From positions 1,178,001-1,242,000 of the forward strand of contig PQWQ01000013.1 of NCBI GenBank assembly GCA_002943765.1: 64,000 nt of DNA, written 5' to 3'. This stretch comes from Psoroptes ovis. Lineage: Eukaryota; Arthropoda; Arachnida; Sarcoptiformes; Psoroptidae. The position numbers were made by a program, and so were the translations under genes. The stretch's first letter is position 1. Each line of letters begins with the position of its first letter. The notes under the pieces were generated by a model, which was given only the letters and a program-made list of their open reading frames with translations, was not told the origin of the DNA and did not search any database. Of this stretch, positions 51,214-63,100 are shown piece after piece.

Positions 51214-53356
51214 TACAAAAATTGTTTTTGTGTGTATTTTTGAAGTAAGTAAAACTACTCTTATTTGTTCTTAATTTTGAACAAAAAAGAGTGATTAAAA
51301 AAATTTTCAATTTTATATTTTATCAATTTTATTTGTTTTATTTTACATTTAAATTTTTTTTTACACTCATTCTCAATTATAAAAATGAGAGAAAAAATTT
51401 CACCCGAATATTATCACTCAATTATTAATCAATCAATTCAATACCTAATATTTCATTAAAATATTCATATTTATTATTATTATTCACTCATATTTACATT
51501 TGTGACAAAAAAAATCATTTCGAATAATCAGACCAATCATATCAATAATCAATGATAATGAATTTTGATTTTATCAAATAATTATCCAAAAAATATACAT
51601 CATAAAAAAATTCTCATTTCTTATATTTTATTATTATAATTTTCATCATTATTCAATTCTTGTACAAAATATTTTTTTTTTTTACTTTTAACTATTTTCA
51701 AATTTATTATTTTTTTGGTTTTTTAAAATGTGTATTTAGTGTACATTTTGAGTGAAATTATTCGTGAATGAGTATGCTTGCCTGTGTAAAAGTGACAAAT
51801 ATTTTATTTTTACGTGTATTTGTCTGAATATGAAAAAAAATATGTAAATATTCTTTGAAATTCCATTTCATTTTTATTCAATATAATCAATGTCTTTCAT
51901 AATTTTGTTTCGAATCATTTCACGAAATTTTAATTTAAATCTATTCGCAAATTTAAGTTCAAATCATGATCTAATTATTTACAATTTTCATTATAATTTA
52001 TTTATTATATTAATTCTTCTATACAATTCTCACATAATTTTCTTATGGTGTTAGGGGCATTTGTGTAAATTGACCGATTTCATGAATTATTCACAATTTT
52101 CTATGAATGATTTTTCTCCGTAAAATTGATCAAATCATTTAAAAGAAAAATTTATATAATCTTTAAGAAATTACTTTTGATAAATTTGTGTTTTTAATAC
52201 TCAACACCAAATTATATTTCAACTATTTCATCATTTTATTTTGATTAATTTTTGTAAAATCCTCAAAATAATTCTAAGTATTTTTAAAATAATTTTACAT
52301 TGCCATTATCAATTAAATTATCTGTGATATTTTAAATGAATCCTTATTAGAAACATGTTTTATTTTTTGATAAACAATCTATTCCACTATGAAATGTGAT
52401 GAAAATGTATTCATAATAACCTTTTTTTATAAAAATCCGAATTGAAAAATAAATATTTAAATCTTCGAAATGAAATTTGCATTTTTTCTGAATTCGATTC
52501 CTCTTGAATTTGGCCAGTGTGGTCTTATCATTATTTAAGAATTCATTTCAAGAAAAGATAATGAAACTTTTTCTCATAATTTCTTGATTTATTCAATCAA
52601 TTTCAACTAAATTTCATTTTTTCTCAAATTTCATTGTTTTAAAACTTTTAGATGCGAAACAAGTTGTCATTGGTGGCCACACTCACATATAAACGCAAAT
52701 AAACACCCAGACTATTCGCCATTTTCGATTGGATTTTGGAACATAAAAAAATTCTAAATTGGAAAAAATCATTGAGTATTTAGTAAAATTTATTTATTTA
52801 TTTATTTTTTTTTTTGTATTCTTTCAATCTCCATTTTGATTATTTGTGCTTTTTTCCGAAAAAAAATTATTTTACTTATACATATTCATTCTATCAATTG
52901 ATAATGAATTTAAAAAGAAAAACAAAACAATTCTTTCCTTATCGGTCGATGCTCATTTGACACATTGAAGCATATTTTAAACCATTTGAAACCAATCAGA
53001 ATATGAAAAATCATTGATATCGCATATTATACTATTAATAAATTCATATTTAAAATTATCAAATTGAAATTTTCATCTTTTTTTCCTTTGAATTTTTATT
53101 GATTCGTTTGAAATCTCGTTCAATTTTGTTCTTATATCGTCTTTTGGACCAGTATTACAATTTAAGTTCATGGTTTTTTGTGTAAAATATTTCATATTTT
53201 CAAACGATTACAAGTTTCAATTGTTTGAACAAATTGTTTAATTTGAAATTCTTCAAAAAAAAAAAAAATCGAAAATGTTTATTGGCTGGATCAAACAATA
53301 TTTTGCATTTTCTTGGCTGCGTGTCATTATTATTACCGTAATTATTTCAATTCAAA
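51214..53356. other. AT-rich non-coding DNA downstream of CPSF6
   Basis: Very AT-rich sequence with many A/T homopolymers and no open frame with coding composition. I see no repeat or RNA gene in it. Confidence 0.6.
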
Positions 53357-54497
53357 TCAAATCAATTTTTTGTTCAAATTTTTTTCTTTGATTGAAAACA
53401 ACTGTAATTTTGTAGAAGCTATTTTCTGTCCGGTGTTTTTCTTCAAACATTCTTGACATATGAATTTTTTGACAGAAGAAATTGATTTCAATATTTCTAC
53501 TTGTTGTTGTTGTTGCAGTTGTTGATACATCTGTCATGCTTTGTGTTATGGGTTTTAGTTGGAAAAAACAACGTTGAAATCAAACAAAATCAAAGTAACA
53601 ACAAATAAACATCAATTTATATGAATACATAATGATAATAATAATAATAATCAATCAAACAAACAAATAAATGAAAGATTGAAAAAATATGGTCCATATT
53701 ACTTTTTTTGCCATCGCCATCGTCAACAACAACAGGGACAAGGGTCAACAAACAATCAACAAAACAAAAAAAAAAATATCAAACATCATTAATAATAATG
53801 GTAATAATTGTAATATTGAACAGTCATGGGCAACAAGGCGACCATCCATCCATTCATCCATAGCAAAATGTAAAAAAAAAATGAAACATTTGTTCGCGAA
53901 ATTAAAAATTCAAAAATTGAACAATTTTTTCTCCATTTCCATTGAAATAAATGTTGATTTGGACCGAAAATTATGATAATTTTCAATTATTTCCATTATT
54001 TTCAAATTAGAAAGTTGTTTTTTTTTCGTAAAGGAAAAAATCAAATTAAATTTAAATCCAATCATTTCTTGGTTCACAATCATTTTTTATTTTGTTATTT
54101 CAATATACTTAAAATATACTTGTGTGACCAGTGTTTGTATGTTTATGTTTTTATGGTATGTTTGTTGATTTCAATGGTTTACGTAAAGCAATCAAAGAAC
54201 CGTTTGTTCTGCAAATACTTAGCAAACTTGAAAACACACATAAATACAAATATTCAATGTTATAACACATTTGGTCATTTACTCTCGCTCACCATCATTT
54301 ACTTTGCAGTCGACGACCATTACTAAAACATTGGCATCAGTCGTATTGGTCGTCGTCATCGTTGGTGGTGGTGGTGGTGGTTGTTGCTGATGTTGGTTTA
54401 CTGTAGCCATATTCATTTTCATTATCATTATTCTTTTCATATTATTTCCATCATAATCATTATTGTTATTCGAAAGTTGCAAAACTACTTCTTCCAT
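53357..54497 (-). CDS. Tentative two-exon gene with a CxxC motif
   Basis: Exon 1 (54497-54303, 65 codons) starts MEEVVLQLSNNNNDYDG, has a run of six Pro, and ends at an AAA/GTAAAT donor in phase 0. A minus-strand CATGACAG acceptor precedes 53530. The second exon (53530-53357) continues in frame with a Gln run (QQLQQQQQ) and KKFICQECLKKNTGQK, then a stop after 57 codons. A CxxC pair suggests half of a zinc-binding site, but no matching second pair is visible, so a further exon may be missing. The Pro run comes from a TGG microsatellite, which weakens the case. I do not recognise a family. Confidence 0.28.
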
Positions 54498-55443
54498 TTT
54501 CTTCGGTTTTGTTCATATTTTTTTTTCTTCATAAAACATTTCGGTTTTTCGAATTTTGAATCTTTTTGTTGAATCTATTTGAATTGAATTACATCAATTC
54601 AATGGAATGAATTTTAGAAAAGCCTCAAAAACAACAATGAAAATGAATGAATGAATTTTTTCTCAAATGAATTTCATTTCATTCAATGTCTTCAGTCTTC
54701 ATCAGTAAATGTATGACCGTGTGTCTTGTCAATTGAACAAAATTTATCTGAAAAATTTTCATTCGAAAAAGTCGAAAAAAATTAGAAAAATTCAAATATT
54801 TGCATCTAAATAAATATCTATTTCATCTCAAATAAATTTCCATTAAAATTTCATCTAAATTTCATTATGATTGATTGATCGAATTAATGAAATTCGTTGA
54901 TTAAATTCATTTAATTTCTGAGAATAAAACATTATTTCAAACATTTATTGAAATTTATAATTATTTCCATGCAAAATCCAATTCATCATTGAAATCATTA
55001 ATGCATCATCAAAACAACATGAATGACCAGAATTTTTTTTTCCATTTTATTTCTATTTCGTTTTGTTGTCACATACACATGATACATTTGTTGTAGAGTG
55101 TTTGATGTGACGGTCATCGACTTTTTTCACTATGTTTACCAACATCATCACCATCATAATTGACATAAACATCAACATTCATCACTGCAAAAATTGACAT
55201 TAATGTTTTGTTTATCCTTTAAATATATGTGAAAATTTAAAATTTTTTAACATTTTAAAATTTGAAAATAAGCAACCAATTTTTCCGTTACCAAATACAT
55301 TTATTTTAGTCATCCAAATGTCTATGAATCTATATTGATATTGTTAATTATTCTACCTATTGACACCTGTTGAATATGTTTTCATTTCATAAATTTTTAT
55401 GGAATTGTTTTGTTTCAATTTTTGATAATTATTTTTAATTCAA

Positions 55444-55495
55444 ATGAATATGGACACAATTTCGATCGAAGATCAAACATTACACGCTATTTTGG
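55444..55495 (+). CDS. Possible isolated first coding exon
   Basis: ATG opens a short balanced frame, MNMDTISIEDQTLHAIL, ending exactly at a consensus GG/GTAAGT donor (55496) in phase 1. If real, it begins a plus-strand gene whose other exons lie in a long intron to the right or beyond the window. I could not find a convincing second exon, so this may be chance. Confidence 0.25.
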
Positions 55496-55794
55496 GTAAG
55501 TGAATTTTTAATTTTTCTAATTTAAATACGATTTCTATTCGAATTTCAAATAGAAATATTTCATATTTTCAAATATTTTTAAAAATGAATTCCTTAAATT
55601 TCTGCCAAAGAAAATGTTTCAAACGTCATGTATGTCAATTTGAGAATTGATGTAAGAGGTCTTGAAACAATTTGATACAAATCAAATTTTTTAATACCAA
55701 ACACAAACAAAACAACCTTGAACTTGTTATTTTCACCAGTGCAATTGTTAGTAAATCTTTTAAAACTTTGTACCTGTTTTCATTTTTAAATTTT

Positions 55795-56140
55795 TTTCTG
55801 CTAAAAATTTGACCGGCTAATGGTCATCGACCAGACCATGGCCAGACTAGATTTATCTAGAATGTTATTACTGCTAATGTAACCACTATCATCGACGAAC
55901 GAGACTAGGACCTTTGATCGCGTTGAAATGTTTGATGGTTTTCATATCTCTATATTTAAGTACAAAACTAAGTCTATGGTTATTGACACATACACAGACA
56001 AAAGCAGATGTCGATCATTTTTCTTGTCAGTTTCTTTTCTCTGGTCAAACACAAAGGTTACTTTTATAATGTTACATAAGGCGTTTGTACACGGTCTTAA
56101 TAATCGTTTAAGAACAAAGAAAATATAAATCAATGGTCGA
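55795..56140. other. Compositionally distinct patch, origin unknown
   Basis: Between about 55810 and 56110 the sequence is less AT-rich and lacks the A/T homopolymers seen on both sides. It includes a small dyad TGGTC-ATC-GACCA near 55822. It has no coding frame that I recognise. A decayed mobile-element fragment or a solo terminal repeat would look like this. Confidence 0.35.
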
Positions 56141-57122
56141 ACAATAAATAAATATAAATATAGAAAAATTCATATATTTTCTTATGATAAAAGGTCAAAA
56201 TTTTTATTGTTATTATTATTATCATATTAACATTTTATTTGTATTGATTTGTATTTATTAGTTTTTTATTCATATTTGGTATATTGACTTGACTTGAACA
56301 ATGTCTGTAGGCATGAAATTCATTTACAATTCATTGTTCAATGTTCTTGTCATTTTGGTCATTTTTTTTTCATATCATTTATTTTGACCGATTTCATTTG
56401 TTTTTGTTTTGATTTGAAACAATTGAAAGGTACACATCAAGTTTTTTCATTTTTTCCCTTTTAATTTCCACATTTGAAATTCATGTATTCACTAATTCCT
56501 TATGGAATTTTTTCATTTTTCCTCGAATTATTTGTGCATAAATTCAGGTTCTAACCTTAAAAATATCTCCAAATGCGAGATTTTTTAAAATTCAAATAAA
56601 AAACAATGGTCAATATGTGCGAAAATTTTGGTATCATAAATATTTTAAGCTTGTTTTTCGATATTTGAAGCAATCATTTCAACATTCATCGATGTTTTAT
56701 TTGTAAAAAACAACAAAAAAAAACCAAAACCAAATGCTAAATTTCAAATAAATCATCAATCATTTTTATTTTTTCATTTTTTTCGCCATGTTTAATTGCT
56801 GTTGGGTGTTTTTTCTGCTTTGTTTCGTCGTTTTTTTCATCGTCATTTTGTCATTGATCCGTGGACAAATTTGTTTTTTCAATAAAAAACAAAAAATATT
56901 GATTATCATCGTGGTTATATATGAATACACGCGAATCTTGAATAATGACAGGTGACCAGAAAATTCTCATTTGTTTTTCATTTTTGGTTTGGTTTTCGAC
57001 GGTATTATTATTGATGATGATGCAGCTGTTGAATTATGGCCATCATCATTTCGACATGGATTCAAAAATTGATGAAATAATATTTCAATTATTTGAAATT
57101 AATTTCTTTTATTTCTCATTCG

Positions 57123-57142
57123 TTTTTTTTTTTTTTTTTTTT
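57123..57142 (+). repeat. T20 homopolymer
   Basis: Twenty consecutive T residues in non-coding DNA. Confidence 0.9.
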
Positions 57143-57429
57143 GCTAATATTTACACATTTCAATATGGCTGCTGCTTTAGGGTGTTTTATTATTATTTAC
57201 CTGTGTTTGACTAAGATTTCTTGTTTTCTATCTTTATTATTATTATCATCATTGATCGATGTATGTCGATTTTGTTGTTGTTCTATGCTTAGCTTTGTGC
57301 AGCAGCAATACATAAAGGTATGCTTGAAAAAGCAGCAGAACAACGACGATGATGACGAGAAAGAAAAAAGTTCGTTCAACTTTCTCTTAAAGTTCAATGA
57401 TATGTATGTGATTATGATGAAGAAGAAAA

Positions 57430-57475
57430 TGAATGAATGAATGAATGAATGAACGAACGAACGAATGAATAAATA
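57430..57475. repeat. (TGAA)n tetranucleotide repeat
   Basis: About eleven TGAA-type units, of which three are CGAA variants near the right end, merging into TAAA. Confidence 0.9.
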
Positions 57476-58691
57476 ACAGCACGATGCAAACAAATATCGA
57501 CAACATTATTTTTTTTACATTTTGTTGTTGTTTGCAGTGTGTTTGTCTATGTGTCTGTATGTTTACGTATGCATTGAAACTAATGCTACAAACTGATCAT
57601 TTTTTCTTCGCTTTTCCTCTAAGAAAAACTAAATTTGTTATGAAGAGTAAGGTCATTGATGAATGAATGCGAAGAAATGAATACGAAAAGAAAACAACAC
57701 TAAAAATTCATAAGAAAATGATCTTGAGATTCATTCAAAGATGAATTAAAAAAGAAAAAAATTAATTTCGACAATTTTTCTTCGCTTTTCAATACGTAAA
57801 TTAATTGATTTGTAAATGATAAATTTATGATAAGAATTTCGAGAGTTGAATGGATTTTTCCTACTGTCATAATCTGAGAATTTGAATTTTATTTTTAATT
57901 TTAAATCAAATTCAATTAAATTTGATTGATTTCATGAATTTTGTTGTGTCATATTTCTCAGAATTCGCCAATGTTTTCCTGTGGAACAAAATTAAATGTC
58001 AGCATTTTCACATTTACGGTTTAATCATCGTGTTAAATGAGTTATTATAGTTGACATTTTGCTTAGATTCTTTGATCCGTAAAATTCTGAAAAAAAATTT
58101 CATCAGGTGAATAGTTCAAAATGTGATTCGAAAGATGGCGATGTATTTCTTTGATTTAAATATTTTCTTCTACGATTTCAATTAATCTTTGAATAGAGAA
58201 AATCGGTCTTGTTTTTGCTCTGGCAAAATTGAAAATCACATTTAAATTATCATTTGATGGTCTTTTTGCTTGTTACTGCTGAGAGTAAATAATGATGGTG
58301 GTTGATAATGATTTATTTAATATTGAAACACCATAAAAATAAAAAAATCATTACCAACCAACAACCAAGTTGATGATGATGAAAAACAAGCAAGACAACC
58401 CTTGTCCCGTGATCACAAGGGTGGTAATAGTATGGTCACAATCAGCCGTGCCCTGTCAACAGTCTTGTCAAATCCATATCGGGACTAAAGTTGATAAGAT
58501 TCGCGATCCAACTGTTGGAAAGAACGATTTCGTCGTGTGGCCATCAGCAGTCTCCGTGGTAAATTTGGGAATCTTTTGATCAATTGGGAAGCCAATGACA
58601 ATTTTAAATTAATAATACAAACACACAAATTTTACTAATTCCAACAAAGCAAGAAGTTCCAATTCAACAATAGTCAGCTGGTATTTGGGAA

Positions 58692-59351
58692 TTACTCGGG
58701 ACTTTCCATATACGAAGCGTATTTTTCATTATCTTTGGCATAAATTACGTATCCATAGCCATCGCTAGAGGCATCTGAAAAACCAAACATTTCATTGTTT
58801 TTATATATAACTCGATTTACTTTTATATTTTCTAATAATCGATAATTTTTGATGTGATCTTTGACTTTTGATTGTAAATTTGTCGGTAAAGCGGAATCCC
58901 AGTCTAAAGCTAATGATTGCTTAAAGATCAAACGAAGAGTCAGCTTCCATGGATCTATCATTCCAATCGGGTCAAAAAATTGGCCAATTATTGACAATAA
59001 TACACGTTTGGTAATAATTGTTGTTTCAACTAATAATGGTATTTTGATAGCCAAGGAGTCATTATCCATATTCCAATTCATTCCCAGGATAGTGCTAGTG
59101 CCAGTTGACACCGCTTCATAATTATCTTCGATGATTTTGCAATTCGTTTTAATTTTATGCACTTTGAACCCTGCTTGCAGCAACCCATTGACACATTTGC
59201 TAAATAATTCATTCAATACAATGCTGGAATCATGTGCCAATAATATATCATCCATATATAGGGAATGGCAAAGTTGAGTTATATTATTTCTTTTCAAAAT
59301 GTCTTGAATAACTAGCCATAATATTGCGGGTGATGATATTTTTGTATGCAT
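58692..59351 (-). pseudogene. BEL/Pao reverse transcriptase fragment
   Basis: It is a 219-codon frame. The polymerase signature YMDD sits about 33 residues in. It is followed by the Pao-family thumb-side blocks (TILGMNW, then SIIGQFFDPIGMIDPW) and a DASSDGYG segment that matches the start of an RNase H-like region. The frame opens in the middle of the polymerase domain and ends soon after the DASSDGYG block, so both ends are truncated. In a complete element this enzyme copies the RNA into DNA. Confidence 0.8.
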
Positions 59352-59385
59352 CTTGGTTCATCTTCCACTCGGAGGAATTTCCTAA

Positions 59386-59858
59386 TTAATCTTCTATATC
59401 AGCCGTAGATTGATGAATTCGCACATAGTCCTGCACTTTAGTCATCCCAGCAATTATGCAAACAATGTCGTCTGACACTGAGGCATATGCTTGCAGTGAT
59501 CTGACCAGCACTCTATGCTGAGATGCGTTTAATTTTTCCATCGCTTTTTTGAGATTTTGTTTCTTCATATTGGTGAGTCAAGCTGAAGAGTTGGCAATCT
59601 ATATAATTGATTCAACAGCTTGCTCGACATTGCCGCTGGAGATCCACACACCTTGTCTAATATTTCAATAGCTTTGGTGAGGTCATGTGGATTGCTCCCT
59701 AGATGTGATAGATGGTACTTTACATTAATCGGCAATGCGTCCTTTAATCTTCGCAACTTGTCAATTGGATCGGGAATTCGGCGATTATCGATGATCGAAC
59801 GATAAGCGTTCAATCGAAATTCTCTATATTCCATTATATTACCACTGAACATTTTCAA
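59386..59858 (-). pseudogene. BEL/Pao gag-like fragment (DUF1759 type)
   Basis: Two overlapping frames (59858-59565 and 59568-59386) show the retroelement gag pattern: MFSGNIMEYREFR, then a PIDKLRRLKDALP block and AIEILDKVCGSP, with a Leu-rich continuation. A frameshift separates the two frames. A further frame upstream (60126-59914) is Ser/Asn-rich and probably the gag N-terminal linker, broken from the rest by a stop. Confidence 0.65.
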
Positions 59859-60126
59859 TGACTCTTTTTGTACAGGGACATCGTTATAATTATCGCTGTT
59901 GCTGTTATGTCACTTAATTCGGTCGACCGATGTTGTTCATTGGTACTTTATTGAATGATGGAAATGATTCATTTTGCGATATACTTTGTTGTTGATTTGA
60001 ATTGCTCCTGATAATGCTTGGATTAAGGTTTACGCCATTGTCATAATTACTTGTATTAGAGCAATTGGTGGCATCGCTATTTTCTGCAGGTGGTGATTGG
60101 ATAAATGAACTTAGATCTTCTTTCAT

Positions 60127-63100
60127 TATAGCGGCTGTTTTTCATATTTCGGTAACATTTTAAATAAATTTTTCATTACAATCACCGAATGTTCACCATA
60201 ATCAATGAATATTATTTTAATTGTTTCGTTATCTACCAAATCTAATATCGAAATCATAAATTAAATTGATATTTTGTTGTGAGAAATGATTTATAATTAG
60301 TTCAATAAAAAAAAATTAAAATTCAAAAGTAAAAATTAAACAGTCTTACAGTGGCTGTTTAAATATAAACCAATGTAATTTAATCAAATTACATTACAAT
60401 ATGTAAAACACAATGATGAAAACATAAATGAACAGAGAGTATGAGATATACAAAAAATTTATATATGAAAACGAAAAGAACATGAATTTTCTAGAAAAAA
60501 ACAAGAAAAGGAAGCAAATCGAATTTTCAAGAACAAATTTTGCACACGTGAATTTTACAAGATTTTTCGGGAAGATTACCCAAAAAACATTTTTCTAGAA
60601 ATATTTTGGAAACATTCCTTGGCATCACACGACAGATGATGGCGTATCGGCTATCGATGTTTCAATTGCTTCGGCTGGTGCTATTGCTGCCATTGATTGA
60701 ATCGATTGATTGATGTATAGCAATCATTAAGCTGCTGGTAGATTTTTCTATTTCAAGCAATTTTGCGGATAATTCCAACAATGTTGTTTGTGTTTTGTGA
60801 AAGGTAAGGAAAAACTTCAAAAACAATTAAAAGGATTAGTTTTTTACAAATTCAAATTTTCTACATTTTTTCTTATAACTTTATCGTTTTTTTATGACGA
60901 TTAAAAATCGCCTACGTGACATTTGATGATGATTGGAAACGGTTGAAGGCAATGGTTGATGAAAAACCTTTCATTCGTCTCGTCATAGTAAATGTCGACC
61001 AATATATGTGTGTTGGCCGATGGTGGTCGACATTCAAAACCTTGCTAGTTTAAGCTCGTTGAAAAAAATTTGATTGGATTTTTTTTCAAAGCCGAAAACA
61101 TTTTACGCATCAAAAATTATTACGAATTAATCAACGAATGAAAATCGAATATTTTCAAAATTGAATTTCGTATTTTTTTTATTCAATTAAATTTTCTAAT
61201 TTTAAATGAAAAAAATACCGATATAGACATTGCAGTACTGACAACATCCATAATATTGAATCAATGAATAGAATGACCTAAAGTTAATTTTCTTATGGTT
61301 ATTTTAGGAATTTCTTTAATTTTTTTTCATTCAATTGTTTTCTCCTAATTTAATTTTAAAAAAAAACGAAACATTCAGATCGTTGATTGAATTTCAAAAA
61401 TAGTTCAATAATATTTAAAATTTATTAGCTAAAAAATAATTGAATTCAATTCGTATTTTTTTCGGGATCATCTATGAAAAAAAAATTACATTGTTTTCAT
61501 TGCAATGCTCCATTTGTTGTTACATTCTTTTATGTGTTTGATGGATTTTCCACAACGAATTTTCAAGATTAATAAATATTTTCAATGTTTCAGCGCATTC
61601 AACATATGAATCGATGAAAAACTTAAACAATTGATAATTTGTAAATTTTGAATAATGCCGAATAATCAAATGATTTGATTCGGCTTATGATTAAAAAATT
61701 CTTAGAAAAATCATATTCCGATCAACTCATTATTTGATTGAATATGTGAGAAAAACAAATGTCCAAATGTTTTGAATAGAATTTCGCTTCGCAAGAATTT
61801 TTCAAAAAGCAACAAATGATTCAAGAAAGCTCCACTACCAAAGCAGAAAATTTATAAAATTCCATTTAAAATTACAAAGTAAAAAGACTCTAAAAACTAA
61901 GAAGAAACAAAAAATTATTTTTCACATTCATGTGAAATTTAATAATTTAATTGTGTACCATTTTATCATTCATTTATTATTATCACACACACTGCTTTTG
62001 TTATAATTTCTATTGTTATTATTATTATTATAGTTAATATCTATCAACACCACGTATTATAATATTTTTGTCGGCTACCATTATTTAATTCAATTTAATT
62101 TAATTTAGTTTAGGTTTATTCATTTTTTTTTTTTTTTTTTTTTTGATTCGGTACCATGGATTTTTTTCAGACATTTTGTTGTGTCATACAAATTATATTC
62201 ATCGCTATATAATGATAATAATAACTATTACCATTATTAATATTATAATTGTTCATTTTGTTCATAATGATTTCAAATGAGTTTTTAAATTATTATTATT
62301 ACATTTACTATTGTATTGTTTGATTTCATTTGTTTTTTGTCATATTCGCATTCGACTTTTGAACATGAATAATTCAATATTATTCGTTTATAATAATGAT
62401 AAAATAATAATATTCTAAGGTGTTATTTTTCTTGGAAAATGTTTTTTTTTTTGTTGCGAAAATTTTAAATTTTGAATATTCAAGATGGAAAAAAAATGAT
62501 ATTTTCAGATGAATCATTTCAACTAATTACGACTAATGATGTCTATCATAGAATTGATTGTAATGATGAAGATGATGATAGTTTAAATTCAAATTGATAA
62601 CTTAATCTTCAATTACGGATACATGAATTGGTGACTGCCAGTAACCAATTTCCAAATGAACAAATGAAATTCAGATGAATTAAAATGCAATATGTTTTCA
62701 AAGGCCATTTAAGGGGTTAATTTTGTAAACTATAATTTAAAAATGTCTGGATCTTTTTTTCTGAAGATTTTAAGATTTTTTTTCGAATAAACATATCTTG
62801 AATTGAACTCTATTGTATTCTTTTGTTTTGAATTTGATTTCATATTCAATCGAGTTTAATTCAATCAAATCTGTGTTCAAAGCAAAAAATCGCACACGTG
62901 CATTGTGACACATAGATAGTTCCTGATTGAACATTGACAAAGATTTAATTGAAAAAAATTAAATCGATTTCTCATTCCAATATTGATCTAATTTGTCAGA
63001 AGAATGAAATGAATTCGTCACCAAACAAAACGAATTTCGACACAATTTCGTTGCATTGAAATTCAAATATCACTGAATTATCGAAACAAAAATATACGAA

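Larger units (their letters stand above)
56141..58369. other. AT-rich non-coding DNA
   Basis: It holds simple repeats and short low-complexity frames only. Apart from the homopolymer and tetranucleotide repeats listed separately, I see nothing in it. Confidence 0.6.
58690..60126 (-). mobile_element. Decayed, internally deleted BEL/Pao-type LTR retrotransposon
   Basis: Read on the minus strand, a gag-like region (60126-59386) is followed directly by the catalytic part of a Pao-type reverse transcriptase (59351-58692). Frames are broken. The rest of gag, the protease, the first part of the reverse transcriptase, and most of the RNase H and all of the integrase are not seen. No terminal repeats could be matched by eye. 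The patch is visibly less AT-rich than its surroundings, and an equally GC-rich stretch at 58380-58580 may belong to it. It is a relic and not a working element. Confidence 0.75.

Noticed and set aside
58370..58579. 69-codon plus-strand frame as a host gene
   Set aside because: It sits in the GC-richer block next to the retrotransposon relic and has no recognisable domain. More likely element-derived.
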